From Hydrogenophaga sp. (lineage in GTDB: Bacteria; Pseudomonadota; Gammaproteobacteria; Burkholderiales; Burkholderiaceae_C): a stretch of 64,000 bases of DNA. The notes under the pieces were generated by a model. The model was not told the DNA's origin. It did not search any database and saw only the letters and a list, made by a program, of their open reading frames with translations. This document shows, one piece after another, positions 8,065 to 16,139 of this stretch (within the stretch, counting starts at the first letter, position 1; each line of letters begins with the position of its first letter). The stretch covers positions 118,126 through 182,125 of the forward strand of contig NZ_JAUSCF010000023.1 of assembly GCF_030651625.1 (NCBI RefSeq), in the 5' to 3' direction. The translations under genes were made by a program, and so were the position numbers.

Positions 8065-8477
8065 ACCCCCACGCTCCACCGCTGCGCGGATCGCTGCCCC
8101 CCGAGGGGGCTGATCCGGCTTGGGGTGGCCTGGCGCCGCGGTCTTTGAGCCCCCATGCTCCGCCGCTGCGCGGGTCGCTGCCCCCCGGGGGGGCTGATCC
8201 GGCTTGGGGCGGCCCGGCGCCGGATCGGGCGCATGCAGACCTTGCATCGGCGCAGTCCACGGGGTTCGAGGGTTTTGAAGGCTCGTACCTGGGCAACCGC
8301 GACGTGCTCCGCCCCGGCTCGCGCCTCGAATGCAAGATCTGCTGGTGGGTCTACGATCCGGCGCTCGGCGACCCGCAATGGCAGATCGCCCCCGGCACGC
8401 CGTTCGCCGATTTGCCCGCGCACTGGCGCTGCCCGAACTGCGATGGCGATGCCGAGCAGTTCCTGATGCTGGAATGA
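8061..8477 (+). CDS. hupI: Rubredoxin HupI (HoxR) with a repeat-derived N-terminal extension
   Basis: The C-terminal half is a rubredoxin with the iron ligands CKIC and CPNC around a WWVYDP segment; the HoxR/HupI rubredoxin supports maturation of the membrane-bound hydrogenase in air. The predicted product has 138 residues, about twice the usual size. Residues 1-55 are the translation of two tandem family B palindromic repeats ([21 protein letters not shown] twice, slightly varied). The ATGA overlap with hupH supports this start. An internal start after the repeats cannot be excluded, but no in-frame ATG lies close to the rubredoxin core. Confidence 0.88.
   Translation: MNPHAPPLRGSLPPEGADPAWGGLAPRSLSPHAPPLRGSLPPGGADPAWGGPAPDRAHADLASAQSTGFEGFEGSYLGNRDVLRPGSRLECKICWWVYDPALGDPQWQIAPGTPFADLPAHWRCPNCDGDAEQFLMLE
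8066..8145 (+). repeat. Family B palindromic repeat, copy 1, in frame in hupI
   Basis: It begins at the second codons of hupI and reads CCCCACGCTCCACCGCTGCG and onward, with a CCCCCCGAGGGGG hairpin and a GGCTTGGGGTGGCCTGGCGCCG end. Translation gives [21 protein letters not shown]. Confidence 0.85.
8150..8229 (+). repeat. Family B palindromic repeat, copy 2, in frame in hupI
   Basis: A second copy in the same orientation and reading frame follows about 84 bases after the first. It differs at several positions (for example GGGGGGG in place of GAGGGGG), so the pair is not a recent exact duplication. Confidence 0.85.
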
Positions 8478-8680
8478 TGGACATGGAACACACCCGACGC
8501 CGCAGCGCTTTTGGGCCCACACCGGCCTTCGACCTGCTCGGTGTGGGCCCAGCCTCTGCCGCCAGCCTCAGAGGGGGCTTCACTCCCTCGCCCCTCTGGG
8601 GAGAGGGTTGGGGTGAGGGGCCAGCCGCGCCAACCACCTCCGTCGCAAGCCATGCGCCGCAAGACAGAAAAAAACCATGA
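8474..8680 (+). CDS. Possible 68-residue coupled small ORF made of repeat sequence
   Basis: An open frame MMDMEHTRRRSAFG... runs from an ATGA overlap with the hupI stop to an ATGA overlap with the hupJ start, so it could be translated by coupling. Its sequence is almost entirely two repeat elements: a 13-bp-arm palindrome (8512-8551) and a family C element (8580-8622). No family is recognised. It is either a relic that keeps translation coupled across the repeats or a non-functional spacer. Confidence 0.3.
   Translation: MMDMEHTRRRSAFGPTPAFDLLGVGPASAASLRGGFTPSPLWGEGWGEGPAAPTTSVASHAPQDRKKP
8512..8551. repeat. Perfect 13-bp inverted repeat (family D hairpin)
   Basis: TGGGCCCACACCG (8512-8524) and its reverse complement (8539-8551) are separated by 14 bases. 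In RNA this is a very stable hairpin between hupI and hupJ. It has no T-run, so it is not a terminator. Confidence 0.8.
8580..8622 (+). repeat. Family C palindromic repeat, copy 1
   Basis: CCCTCGCCCCTCTGGGGAGA and the following GGGTTGGGGTGAGGGG form a short dyad element. A related copy is at 30896-30945. Elements of this sequence are common between genes in many beta- and gammaproteobacteria. Confidence 0.7.
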
Positions 8681-9228
8681 GCCCGCTCGACCGCAAGGAC
8701 ATGTCCTCGGCGTCGCCCGCCCAACTGGCCGCGCGAGTGCAATCTTTGGTGGACTTCTACCGCCACGTGCAACACGAACGCATGCAGGGCATCCCCTTGA
8801 TGAACCCGGTACTGCAGGTCGAGGCGGTCGGTTTCGAATGGGCCTTTGCTCTTGAGGAAGCCGCCGAACCCGTCGCCGAAGGCATATTGATCACCCCCTG
8901 GTTCATGAGCCTGCTGCGCCTGCCCGCGATCCACCTGCCGCACGGCAACCGCGTGGGTCGCAAAGCCGTGCGCGACTTCGGCAGCGAATGCTTCGATTTC
9001 ATCGGCGCCCACGACCCCGCCGTCGGTTACCACGAGACCTGTGCGTTGTTCTCCCCCATGAACGGCTTCCCCAGCCAGGACCTGGCGCGAGAAACTGCGA
9101 TGGCTTCGCTGGCGCTGGTCCGTCCCACGCGCGATGCACCCGAGGTGGCGTCCATCGCAGCCGAGCCGTTGCCACCGCGACGCGCTTTCTTCATGGCCCG
9201 TCGGCCAGACGCGGGAACCGCGTTATGA
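8677..9228 (+). CDS. hupJ: HybE-type hydrogenase assembly chaperone HupJ (HoxT)
   Basis: HybE/HupJ/HoxT proteins bind hydrogenase precursors during assembly and Tat targeting. The 183-residue product contains the family motifs NPVLQVEAVGFEWA and GILITPWFMSLLRLP in its first half, then the HGNRVGRKAVRDFGSECFDF segment. It starts at an ATGA junction (8677-8680) and ends in a TGA overlapping the ATG of hupK (9225). Its N-terminal 15 residues are variable. Confidence 0.92.
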   Translation: MSPLDRKDMSSASPAQLAARVQSLVDFYRHVQHERMQGIPLMNPVLQVEAVGFEWAFALEEAAEPVAEGILITPWFMSLLRLPAIHLPHGNRVGRKAVRDFGSECFDFIGAHDPAVGYHETCALFSPMNGFPSQDLARETAMASLALVRPTRDAPEVASIAAEPLPPRRAFFMARRPDAGTAL

Positions 9229-10397
9229 CCAGCGTTCTGTCCTCACTGGCAGGCAGCCTGCGCGTGGCACCGGGCGCGCCGCTGCCGCTGGCCCTGCAGA
9301 GTAGCCGCGAAGACTGGGCGCCGCGCCTGGCCCGCGGTCAGGCGGTGAGCGCCTTGCCCGGCCTGATGGCCAGCCTGTTCAACCTCTGCAGCCACGCGCA
9401 CCGGCTGTGTGCCCAGCTCGCCATCGAAGCTGCCGAACCCGGCCTGCTGCCCGCGCCTCAGCAGGTGGCGCAACGCCTGCGCACCGAGACCGCGCAGGAG
9501 CACATCCGGCGCATTGGCCTGGATTGGCCACGCCTGCTGGCCGCCGAATCCGGCGCCGCGGCTACCGCCTGGGTCGACGCCGCACACGCCGCGTTGCAAC
9601 GCTGCCCGCTGCTGCTGCCAGCGGCCACGCTGCCGGCCGACCCCTGGCCCGACACGCTGACCTGGCTGCAAGATCAACTGCTGCAGATGCCGGCCACCAC
9701 CTGGCAACGCGCCTGGCAGGCCTGTGGCGCCGACTGGTTGCACGACTGGAGCCACCGCCACAAGGGCTGGCTCGCCGCGCTGCTGCGCGCCGCTCGCATG
9801 GCCGACTTCGCCGGTCCGCTGGATCGGGCCATTGCGCTGCGCGCCCATGCGGACGCCGATGGTCAACGCATCCTGTCCACTGCGCTGGCGCTCCAACCCG
9901 GCTTCGCGCTGCACCCGCTGTGGCAGGGCGCGAGCGCACACACCGGCAGCTGGACGCGCCTGAACGACCCGTCTGCCGACTTGCTGCTCACGCCCTGGGC
10001 GCTGCTGGGCAGCCGCATCGCCGAACTGATCCGCCTGTGCCAACCCGACGCACCGGACCAGAGCGGCGCGGGCTGGTTGTGTTTTGGCTCGCTGAGCACC
10101 GGGCCGCGCCAGGGCATGGCCTGGGTGGAGATGGCGCGTGGCCTGCTCGTGCACCAGGTGGAGATCGAAGGCGCGGATCGCGAACCGCGCGTGGCCGCTT
10201 GCCGTGTGCTCGCACCGACCGAATGGAATTTCCACCCGCAGGGTGTGGTGGCGCGACGCATCGCCGATCTGGACGCTACCGGGCCCGCCGCCATTGTAGA
10301 GCGCCGCGTGCGCCTGCTCATGGTCGCGTTCGACCCCTGTGTGCCGTTTGACGTGATGCACACGCTGCCCGCCGGTCAGGAGGTGCAACATGCATGA
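9225..10397 (+). CDS. hupK: Hydrogenase assembly protein HupK (HoxV)
   Basis: HupK/HoxV is a degenerate relative of the large subunit, thought to act as a scaffold passing the Fe(CN)2CO group to HupL. The 390-residue product keeps LFNLCSHAHRLCA near residue 50 in place of the large-subunit RxCGxCxxxH motif. It ends MVAFDPCVPFDVMH in place of DPCxxCxxH, so only one of the C-terminal cysteines is left. The start follows from the ATGA overlap with hupJ. The C-terminus overlaps hypA by 8 bases. Confidence 0.92.
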   Translation: MTSVLSSLAGSLRVAPGAPLPLALQSSREDWAPRLARGQAVSALPGLMASLFNLCSHAHRLCAQLAIEAAEPGLLPAPQQVAQRLRTETAQEHIRRIGLDWPRLLAAESGAAATAWVDAAHAALQRCPLLLPAATLPADPWPDTLTWLQDQLLQMPATTWQRAWQACGADWLHDWSHRHKGWLAALLRAARMADFAGPLDRAIALRAHADADGQRILSTALALQPGFALHPLWQGASAHTGSWTRLNDPSADLLLTPWALLGSRIAELIRLCQPDAPDQSGAGWLCFGSLSTGPRQGMAWVEMARGLLVHQVEIEGADREPRVAACRVLAPTEWNFHPQGVVARRIADLDATGPAAIVERRVRLLMVAFDPCVPFDVMHTLPAGQEVQHA

Positions 10398-10740
10398 AGC
10401 CAGCCTCGCCGGTGGCGTGTTGCGGCTGGTCGAAGACACGGCCGTGAGCGAAGGTTTTTCGCGCCTGCTGTCGCTGCGGCTCGAAGCCGGCCAGCTCGCG
10501 GGTGTGGACGTGCGCGCCCTGCGTTTCGCGCTGGAGAGCCTGGCGCCCGGCACGGTGCTCGACGGTGCGCAGATCGATATCGAAGAACCGCCCGGCCAGG
10601 CCTGGTGCATGGGCTGCGCCCAGACCGTGGCCATCAACCGGCGCGGTGACGCCTGCCCGAGTTGCGGCGGCTACCAGTTGCAACCTACGGGCGGCATGGA
10701 ATTGCGTGTCATCGACATGCAAGTCAGTGATGATGGATAG
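10390..10740 (+). CDS. hypA: Hydrogenase nickel incorporation protein HypA
   Basis: HypA, with HypB, inserts nickel into the large subunit. The 116-residue product begins MHEASLAGG, where His2 is the nickel ligand, and has the zinc site CMGC-x12-CPSC at residues 73-91. It is slightly degenerate at the C-terminus but close to normal length (about 113-118). An AGGAGG sequence inside hupK precedes the ATG, and the two genes overlap by 8 bases. Confidence 0.95.
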   Translation: MHEASLAGGVLRLVEDTAVSEGFSRLLSLRLEAGQLAGVDVRALRFALESLAPGTVLDGAQIDIEEPPGQAWCMGCAQTVAINRRGDACPSCGGYQLQPTGGMELRVIDMQVSDDG

Positions 10741-10744
10741 GAAG

Positions 10745-10926
10745 CACCCCCTGCGCCGCTTCGCTCGCCTTGCAGGCCGCGACATCGCCGGAGGCGATGC
10801 CTCTTCGTCCCGTCCAAGCCTGCGCAGGCAGGCTTGGGAGCCGCGGTCCTCAGCCCCCTCTCTCGCCTGCGGCGGGATGGGGACGCCCCCTGTGGCCTGG
10901 CGAAGCCAGTTCCACGGGGGCGCTGG
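10745..10926 (+). repeat. Family A palindromic repeat, copy 3 (long form)
   Basis: Starts a few bases after the hypA stop with CACCCCCTGCGCCGCTTCGC. The central part is enlarged by extra dyads, including CAAGCCTGCGCAGGCAGGCTTG near 10817-10840. It ends with GGCCTGGCGAAGCCAGTTCCACGGGGGCGCTGGA. It fills most of the 268-base gap before hypB. Confidence 0.75.
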
Positions 10927-11008
10927 AGGGCGTCCCTTCGCTTCGAGTGGTTCGGGTGGCGCGCAGCGCATTCGGTCACTACCATGACCCTCAATCAGGA
11001 GAACCAAC

Positions 11009-12091
11009 ATGTGTGTCGTATGCGGATGCAGTGACAACAGCCCGGCCCATGCCCGGCATATTCAGACCCACGCGGGCGAGGCCGGTGTGGTGCAGGCGAA
11101 CCCCGGCAACGGCGACCTGCACTTCGGTGCCGGCGCGGCCCGCGTCTCGGTGCCTGGCATGAGCCAGGCGCGCGCCATCAAGCTGGAGACCGACATCCTC
11201 GGCGCCAACAACCGTGTGGCGTTGCAGAACCGCACGCACTTTGAAGCGCACTTTGTTACCGCGCTCAACCTCGTGTCCAGTCCGGGCTCGGGCAAGACCA
11301 CGCTGCTCTGCGCGACCATCGAAGCGCTCAAGACCCACGCGCCCGGCCTGCACGTCGCGGTGATCGAGGGCGACCAGCAGACCAGCTTCGACGCCGACCG
11401 TATCCGCGCCACCGGCGCGCCCGCGATCCAGGTCAACACCGGCAAAGGCTGCCACCTCGACGCGCCCATGGTGAGCGCAGCGTTTGCGCAGCTGCACGAC
11501 CACGGTCATCACGGCCACGACCACCACGCGCATGGGCATCACGATCACCATCACGGTGACGAACACAGCCTGCTGTTCATCGAAAACGTGGGCAACCTCG
11601 TCTGCCCCGCCGTGTGGGACCTGGGCGAAGCCGCCAAGGTGGCCATCCTCTCGGTGACCGAGGGCGAAGACAAGCCGCTCAAGTACCCCGACATGTTCGC
11701 GGCTTCCCAACTCATGGTGCTCAACAAGATCGACCTGCTGCCGCACGTGAAGTTTGACGTGACGCGCTGCATCGAACTCGCGCGGCGTGTGAACCCCGCC
11801 ATCGAGATCCTCCAGGTCTCGGCCACCACCGGCGAAGGCATGGACGCCTGGCTGCACTGGCTTGACCACGAAATCCATCGCCCCCACGCTCCGCCGCTGC
11901 GCGGGTCGCTGCCTCCCGAGGGGGATGGTTTCGCCTTGGGGCGGCCCGGCGGCGAAACCGGCCACGGCCATCACCGCCGCGAAGAACCCGTGCCATCGGC
12001 ATCGGAAGCCGCGTTGCGTGATCGTGTGGCGCAGCTCGAAGCTGAACTCGCGCAAGCGCGCGCAGCGTTGTCAACAGACGCCACGCTCTGA
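11009..12091 (+). CDS. hypB: Hydrogenase nickel incorporation GTPase HypB
   Basis: HypB is the GTPase that delivers nickel with HypA. The 360-residue product opens with MCVVCGCS (high-affinity metal motif), and has the P-loop SPGSGKTT at 91-98, IEGDQQ near 120, NKID at 239-242 and SATTGEG near 271. Two features are odd. A His-rich stretch of 24 residues sits at 163-186, inside the G domain just before LLFIENVGN, rather than in the N-terminal region where such tracts are usual. Residues 291-318, after the end of the conserved core, are a translated family B repeat followed by a coiled-coil-like tail. AGGAGA precedes the ATG. Confidence 0.95.
   Translation: MCVVCGCSDNSPAHARHIQTHAGEAGVVQANPGNGDLHFGAGAARVSVPGMSQARAIKLETDILGANNRVALQNRTHFEAHFVTALNLVSSPGSGKTTLLCATIEALKTHAPGLHVAVIEGDQQTSFDADRIRATGAPAIQVNTGKGCHLDAPMVSAAFAQLHDHGHHGHDHHAHGHHDHHHGDEHSLLFIENVGNLVCPAVWDLGEAAKVAILSVTEGEDKPLKYPDMFAASQLMVLNKIDLLPHVKFDVTRCIELARRVNPAIEILQVSATTGEGMDAWLHWLDHEIHRPHAPPLRGSLPPEGDGFALGRPGGETGHGHHRREEPVPSASEAALRDRVAQLEAELAQARAALSTDATL
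11880..11957 (+). repeat. Family B palindromic repeat, copy 3, in frame in hypB
   Basis: The copy encodes [20 protein letters not shown] near the HypB C-terminus, in the same frame as in HupI and HoxU. The middle differs from the consensus where GATGGTTTCGCC replaces GCTGATCCGG. Confidence 0.8.
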
Positions 12092-12104
12092 CACTGGCCC
12101 AACG

Positions 12105-13256
12105 ATGAACCGAGCCGCATTGCCCACCGTGCTCGCCTGCGGCGCCTGGCTGAAGAACGCCGCCTGCCTGCTGGTGGACGGCGCGCCGCTGTGGTCGGTG
12201 GTGCATGGCGACCTCAGCGACCCGGTGGCCTGCGCCGCGCTCGAAGCTTCGGTGCAGCGCCTGCTGACCGAACACGGCGCACCCATCGCGGCGGTGGCGC
12301 ACGACCTGCACCCCGACTTCTTCAGCACCCAGCTCGCGGTGCAGCTCGCCGCTGCGCTCGGCGTGCCCGCCATCGGCGTGCAGCACCACCACGCGCACAT
12401 CGCGGCGGTGGTGGCAGAACACCGCATCGAAGGCCCTGTCATCGGCCTCGCGCTCGACGGCGTGGGCCTGGGCACAGACGGGCAAGCCTGGGGCGGTGAA
12501 CTGCTCTGGTTGGACGGCGCACATTGGCAGCGCCTGGGTCATCTGGTGCCGCTGGCCTTGCCTGGTGGCGACCGCGCCGCAAAGGAACCTTGGCGCATGG
12601 CGGCCAGCGCCTTGCACGCACTCGGCCGTGGCGATCAGATCCCTTGCCGCTTTGCGCCGCAGGTCGGTGAAGCCGTGGCTGCGGGCGTGCAGCAGATGCT
12701 GGCCAAGAACCTGAACTGCCCGGCCACCAGCAGCACTGGCCGCTGGTTCGACGCCGCAGCCGGCGCGTTGGGCCTGAGCGTACGTCAGACCGACGAGGCA
12801 CAAGCCGCTATCGCGCTCGAAGCTGCCGCAGCGCGCTGGCTCGCACGACACCCCCACACCGCGCCGCTACCCGGCGCAGTTATCGACACCCAGAACCGCC
12901 TCGATTTGCGCGGCCTCATGCCCGCGCTGTTCAACGCCGCTCCCGATGGCGTGGACGCCGCTGCTGCGGGCTTCCATCTCGCGCTGGCCGACGCGCTGGC
13001 CGACTGGGCCATCCGCGCTGCGCGTGATCAAGGCAGCGCTACCGTCTGCCTCGGTGGTGGCTGCTTCTTCAACGCCATCCTGCGCGAGCGCCTGACCGCG
13101 CGCCTGCAGGCGGCGGGACTCGCCGTGTTCTGTCCGCTCGACAAGGGCTGCGGCGACGCCAGCCTCGCGCTCGGCCAGGCCTGCGTCGTGGCACAGCAAC
13201 TGACCGCGACCACCTCACTAGAAACAACCACGAAGGAAACCGCACCATGTGCCTAG
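12105..13256 (+). CDS. hypF: Short HypF (HypF1-like) carbamoyltransferase
   Basis: HypF makes the cyanide ligands' carbamoyl intermediate and loads HypE. Full-length HypF has about 750 residues: acylphosphatase, zinc-finger, YrdC and Kae1-like domains. This product has 383 residues and contains only the C-terminal Kae1-like part, seen from HDLHPDFFSTQLA (residue 66), VQHHHAHIAAVVAEH (His metal ligands), ALDGVGLGTDG, GRWFDAAAGALGL and CLGGGCFFNAIL. A short HypF1 is known from Ralstonia eutropha and is functional there. The 3' end overlaps hypC by 10 bases. A full-length HypF may exist elsewhere in the genome. Confidence 0.9.
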   Translation: MNRAALPTVLACGAWLKNAACLLVDGAPLWSVVHGDLSDPVACAALEASVQRLLTEHGAPIAAVAHDLHPDFFSTQLAVQLAAALGVPAIGVQHHHAHIAAVVAEHRIEGPVIGLALDGVGLGTDGQAWGGELLWLDGAHWQRLGHLVPLALPGGDRAAKEPWRMAASALHALGRGDQIPCRFAPQVGEAVAAGVQQMLAKNLNCPATSSTGRWFDAAAGALGLSVRQTDEAQAAIALEAAAARWLARHPHTAPLPGAVIDTQNRLDLRGLMPALFNAAPDGVDAAAAGFHLALADALADWAIRAARDQGSATVCLGGGCFFNAILRERLTARLQAAGLAVFCPLDKGCGDASLALGQACVVAQQLTATTSLETTTKETAPCA

Positions 13257-13654
13257 CCATTCCCGCGCTTCTGGTGGAGCTGCGTCCCAACGACCAGGCC
13301 GTGGTCAACCTCGGGGGCATCCGCAAGGAAATCTCGATCGCGCTCCTGGCCGACGTGCAGGTGGGCGACTACGTGATCGTCCACGTGGGCCACGCCATCG
13401 GCGTGATCGACCCCGAAGAAGCTGAACGCACCTTGACGCTCTTTGCCGAGCTGGCGGCCAGCGTGGAGGAAGGACCCAGCGCCGGGCCGCCCCAAGCGGG
13501 GCCAGCCCCCTCGGGGGGCAGCGAACCACACGAAGTGGGGAGTGTGGGGGCGCATGCAGAGCCCAGCGCCGGGCCGCCCCAAGCGGGGCCAGGCCCCTCG
13601 GGGGGCAATGAACCACTCGCAGCGGGGAGTGTGGGGGCGGAGGTCTTTTCGTGA
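13247..13654 (+). CDS. hypC: HypC chaperone with repeat-derived C-terminal tail
   Basis: HypC carries the iron site from HypD to the large subunit; Cys2 of MCLAIPA is essential. The first 75 residues are a complete HypC. Residues 77-131 are two tandem translated family B repeats in reverse orientation (AGPPQAGPAPSGGSEP and AGPPQAGPGPSGGNEP), making the protein 135 residues against the usual 75-95. It starts inside hypF and its stop overlaps the GTG start of hypD. Confidence 0.94.
   Translation: MCLAIPALLVELRPNDQAVVNLGGIRKEISIALLADVQVGDYVIVHVGHAIGVIDPEEAERTLTLFAELAASVEEGPSAGPPQAGPAPSGGSEPHEVGSVGAHAEPSAGPPQAGPGPSGGNEPLAAGSVGAEVFS
13474..13552 (-). repeat. Family B palindromic repeat, copy 4, in frame in hypC
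   Basis: A reverse-orientation family B element with the CCGGGCCGCCCCAAG ... CCCCCTCGGGGGG ... GTGTGGGGGCG layout. It encodes AGPPQAGPAPSGGSEPHEV. Confidence 0.85.
13561..13639 (-). repeat. Family B palindromic repeat, copy 5, in frame in hypC
   Basis: The second reverse copy, 87 bases after the first and in the same frame. The two have diverged at several sites. Confidence 0.85.
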
Positions 13655-14883
13655 AATACATCGACGAATTCCGCGACGGCGCGCTGGCGCGCCAGATTGC
13701 CGAGCGCATCGCAGCCGAGGTCCGACCCGATCACCCATACCGGTTCATGGAGTTCTGTGGCGGCCACACACACGCCATCAGCCGTTATGGCGTGCTGGAG
13801 CTGCTACCGTCCAACGTGCGCATGATCCACGGCCCGGGTTGCCCGGTCTGTGTGCTGCCCATCGGCCGGGTGGACCTGGCGATTCGGCTCGCGCTGCAGC
13901 ACGACGTGATCCTCTGCACCTACGGCGACACCATGCGGGTGCCGGCGTCCGACAACCTTTCGCTCACCAAAGCCAAGGCGCGCGGGGGTGATATCCGCAT
14001 GGTCTATTCCGCCGCCGACGCACTGCAGCTGGCACGCGCGAACCCCGAGAAACAGGTGGTGTTCTTCGCCATCGGGTTTGAAACCACGACGCCCCCGACC
14101 GCGCTGGTGATCCGCGACGCGGCACGCGAAGGCCTGCAGAACTTCAGCGTGATGTGCAGCCACGTGCTGACCCCGCCCGCGATCCGCGCGATCCTCGATG
14201 GTGGCCGACCCAGCGCCGGGCCGCCCCAAGAGGGGTCAGCCCCCTCGGGGGGCAGCGACCCACGCGAAGCGGGGGAGCGTGGGGGTGATGTTTCGCATGA
14301 GACCGCCGAGATTGAAGGCTTCGTCGGCCCGGCGCATGTGAGCATCATCATCGGCTCCGACCCGTACGCGAAGTTCGCGACCGAGTACCAGAAGCCCGTG
14401 GTCATCGCGGGCTTCGAACCACTCGATGTGCTGCAGGCGATCCTGATGCTGGTACGTCAGGTGAATGATGGCCGCGCCGAGGTGGAGAACGAGTTCATCC
14501 GAGCTGTCACGCCCGAAGGCAACCGCAACGCGCAGGCGCTGATGGACGAGATCTTCGAGTTGCGCGAAGCCTTCGAATGGCGCGGTCTGGGCACCATGCC
14601 ACTCTCGGCCCTGCGCATCCGTGACCGATACCAGACGTTTGACGCCGAACATCGCTTCCATCTGGTCTACAAGGCTGTGCCGGACAACAAGGCCTGCGAA
14701 TGCGGTGCCATCCTGCGCGGCGTGAAAGAGCCGCGCGACTGCAAGATCTTCGGCACCGTCTGCACACCCGAGAACCCGGTGGGCTCATGCATGGTGTCGA
14801 GCGAAGGCGCCTGCGCCGCGCACTACACCTACGGCCGCTTCAGAGATATCCCGGTGGTTGCTGCCGCAGAGGAGGCCGCATGA
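13651..14883 (+). CDS. hypD: HypD, Fe-S scaffold for Fe(CN)2CO assembly, with an internal repeat insertion
   Basis: HypD holds a [4Fe-4S] cluster and builds the Fe(CN)2CO group with HypC and HypE. Motifs are present: FMEFCGGHTH (36-41), HGPGCPVCVLP (60-70), YGDTMRVP, FFAIGFETTTPPT, and the C-terminal cluster cysteines in CECGAIL, DCKIFG and GSCMVSSEGACAAHY. Residues about 186-216 are a translated reverse family B repeat between HVLTPPAIRAILD and VGPAHVSIIIG, which are adjacent in other HypD proteins. This makes 410 residues instead of about 375. The start is GTG, overlapping the hypC stop. Confidence 0.94.
   Translation: MKYIDEFRDGALARQIAERIAAEVRPDHPYRFMEFCGGHTHAISRYGVLELLPSNVRMIHGPGCPVCVLPIGRVDLAIRLALQHDVILCTYGDTMRVPASDNLSLTKAKARGGDIRMVYSAADALQLARANPEKQVVFFAIGFETTTPPTALVIRDAAREGLQNFSVMCSHVLTPPAIRAILDGGRPSAGPPQEGSAPSGGSDPREAGERGGDVSHETAEIEGFVGPAHVSIIIGSDPYAKFATEYQKPVVIAGFEPLDVLQAILMLVRQVNDGRAEVENEFIRAVTPEGNRNAQALMDEIFELREAFEWRGLGTMPLSALRIRDRYQTFDAEHRFHLVYKAVPDNKACECGAILRGVKEPRDCKIFGTVCTPENPVGSCMVSSEGACAAHYTYGRFRDIPVVAAAEEAA
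14208..14287 (-). repeat. Family B palindromic repeat, copy 6, inside hypD
   Basis: Reverse-orientation element with CCGGGCCGCCCCAAGAGGGG and a CCCCCTCGGGGGG hairpin. It encodes AGPPQEGSAPSGGSDP in an internal loop of HypD. Confidence 0.85.
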
Positions 14884-15977
14884 AAGTGGACCACGACAAC
14901 CCACCCGCCAAGGCCACGGTGAAAAAGAACTACACCCGCCCGCTGGACATCAAACACGGCCGTATCGACATGGGCCACGGCGCCGGCGGCAAGGCCGCGG
15001 CGCAGCTGATCGAGGAGCTGTTCCTGCCCGCGCTGGACAACCCTTTCCTGCGACAGGGCGACGACGGCGCCGCGCTGCCGCTGCCGGCCTTCGATCCCGC
15101 CGAAGGGCGGCTGGTGATGGCCACCGACGGCCACGTGGTCTCGCCGATCTTCTTTCCCGGCGGCGACCTCGGTTGCCTGTCGGTGCACGGCACGGTGAAT
15201 GACGTGGCCATGATGGGCGCGACACCGCTGTACCTGAGCGCGAGCTTCATCATCGAAGAAGGTTTCCCGCTGGTCGACCTGCAGTGCATCGTCCAGTCCA
15301 TGGGCCGTGCCGCGCGCGAGGCCGGTGTGCCGGTGGTCACGGGCGACACCAAGGTGGTGGAAAAAGGCAAGGGCGACGGCGTGTTCATCAGCACCACCGG
15401 CGTGGGCGTGTTGGCGCCGGGTGTGTCCGTCAGCGGGCGCCACGCGCGCGCGGGCGATGTGGTCCTGCTCTCCGGCACCATTGGCGACCACGGCGTGGCC
15501 GTGCTGTCGCAGCGCGAGTCGCTGGCATTCGAGACCACCATTGAGAGCGACACCGCCGCGCTGCACACGCTGGTGGCCGATCTCATGGCCACGGTGCCCG
15601 GCGCGGTGCGCGTGCTGCGCGACCCCACGCGCGGTGGGCTTGCCACCACGTTGAACGAAATCGCGCGCCAGTCCGGCGTGGGCATGCGGCTGCAGGAAGC
15701 GGCCATCCCGGTGAAGCCGCAGGTGGACGCGGCCTGCGAGCTGCTGGGGCTGGACCCGCTGTATGTGGCCAATGAAGGCAAGCTGATCGCCATCGTCGCG
15801 CCCGAGGCGGCCGACGCTGCGCTCGCCGCGCTGCGCGCGCACCCGCTGGGCCAGGACGCGGCGCGCATCGGCGAAGTGATCACCGATCCGCACCACTTTG
15901 TGCAGATGGACACGCGCTTCGGGGGTCGCAGGGTGGTGGACTGGCTCAGCGGTGAGCAACTGCCGAGGATCTGTTGA
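14880..15977 (+). CDS. hypE: HypE, carbamoyl dehydratase for cyanide ligand synthesis
   Basis: HypE (AIR-synthase-like ATPase) takes the carbamoyl group from HypF on its C-terminal cysteine and dehydrates it to thiocyanate for transfer to iron. The 365-residue product has MGHGAGGKAAAQLI, DDGAALP, the GDTKVVEKGKGDGVFI region and GTIGDHG. It ends QLPRIC, the required C-terminal cysteine. It begins at an ATGA junction with hypD; an open frame continues upstream, but the coupled ATG gives the family N-terminus with a short basic extension. Confidence 0.95.
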   Translation: MKVDHDNPPAKATVKKNYTRPLDIKHGRIDMGHGAGGKAAAQLIEELFLPALDNPFLRQGDDGAALPLPAFDPAEGRLVMATDGHVVSPIFFPGGDLGCLSVHGTVNDVAMMGATPLYLSASFIIEEGFPLVDLQCIVQSMGRAAREAGVPVVTGDTKVVEKGKGDGVFISTTGVGVLAPGVSVSGRHARAGDVVLLSGTIGDHGVAVLSQRESLAFETTIESDTAALHTLVADLMATVPGAVRVLRDPTRGGLATTLNEIARQSGVGMRLQEAAIPVKPQVDAACELLGLDPLYVANEGKLIAIVAPEAADAALAALRAHPLGQDAARIGEVITDPHHFVQMDTRFGGRRVVDWLSGEQLPRIC

Positions 15978-16055
15978 CCCCCCGCGCCGCCTGCGGCGTC
16001 ACCCCCCAGGGGGCGGCACCTGAGGCCCGGCGAAGCCGGTTCCTCGGTGCCCTGG
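15978..16055 (+). repeat. Family A intergenic palindromic repeat, copy 4
   Basis: It begins directly after the hypE stop and is the most regular copy: GCGCCGCCTGCGGCGTC, CCCCCCAGGGGGC, then GGCCCGGCGAAGCCGGTTCC and TCGGTGCCCTGGG. Confidence 0.85.
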
Positions 16056-16139
16056 GTGTTGCGCTGCACGCGCTCCGGGGTGTGCTTCTTGACTTGCGGC
16101 GCCACTGGACGGGAGCGACCTCATTGCCAGTTGCACTCC

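Noticed and set aside
11520..11570. CRISPR-like or microsatellite appearance of the CAC/CAT-rich tract
   Set aside because: It is the His-rich codon run of HypB in a continuous reading frame.
13474..13639. CRISPR-like tandem repeats in hypC
   Set aside because: Only two diverged 80-bp units without spacers of constant length and no cas genes; they are family B palindromic elements.
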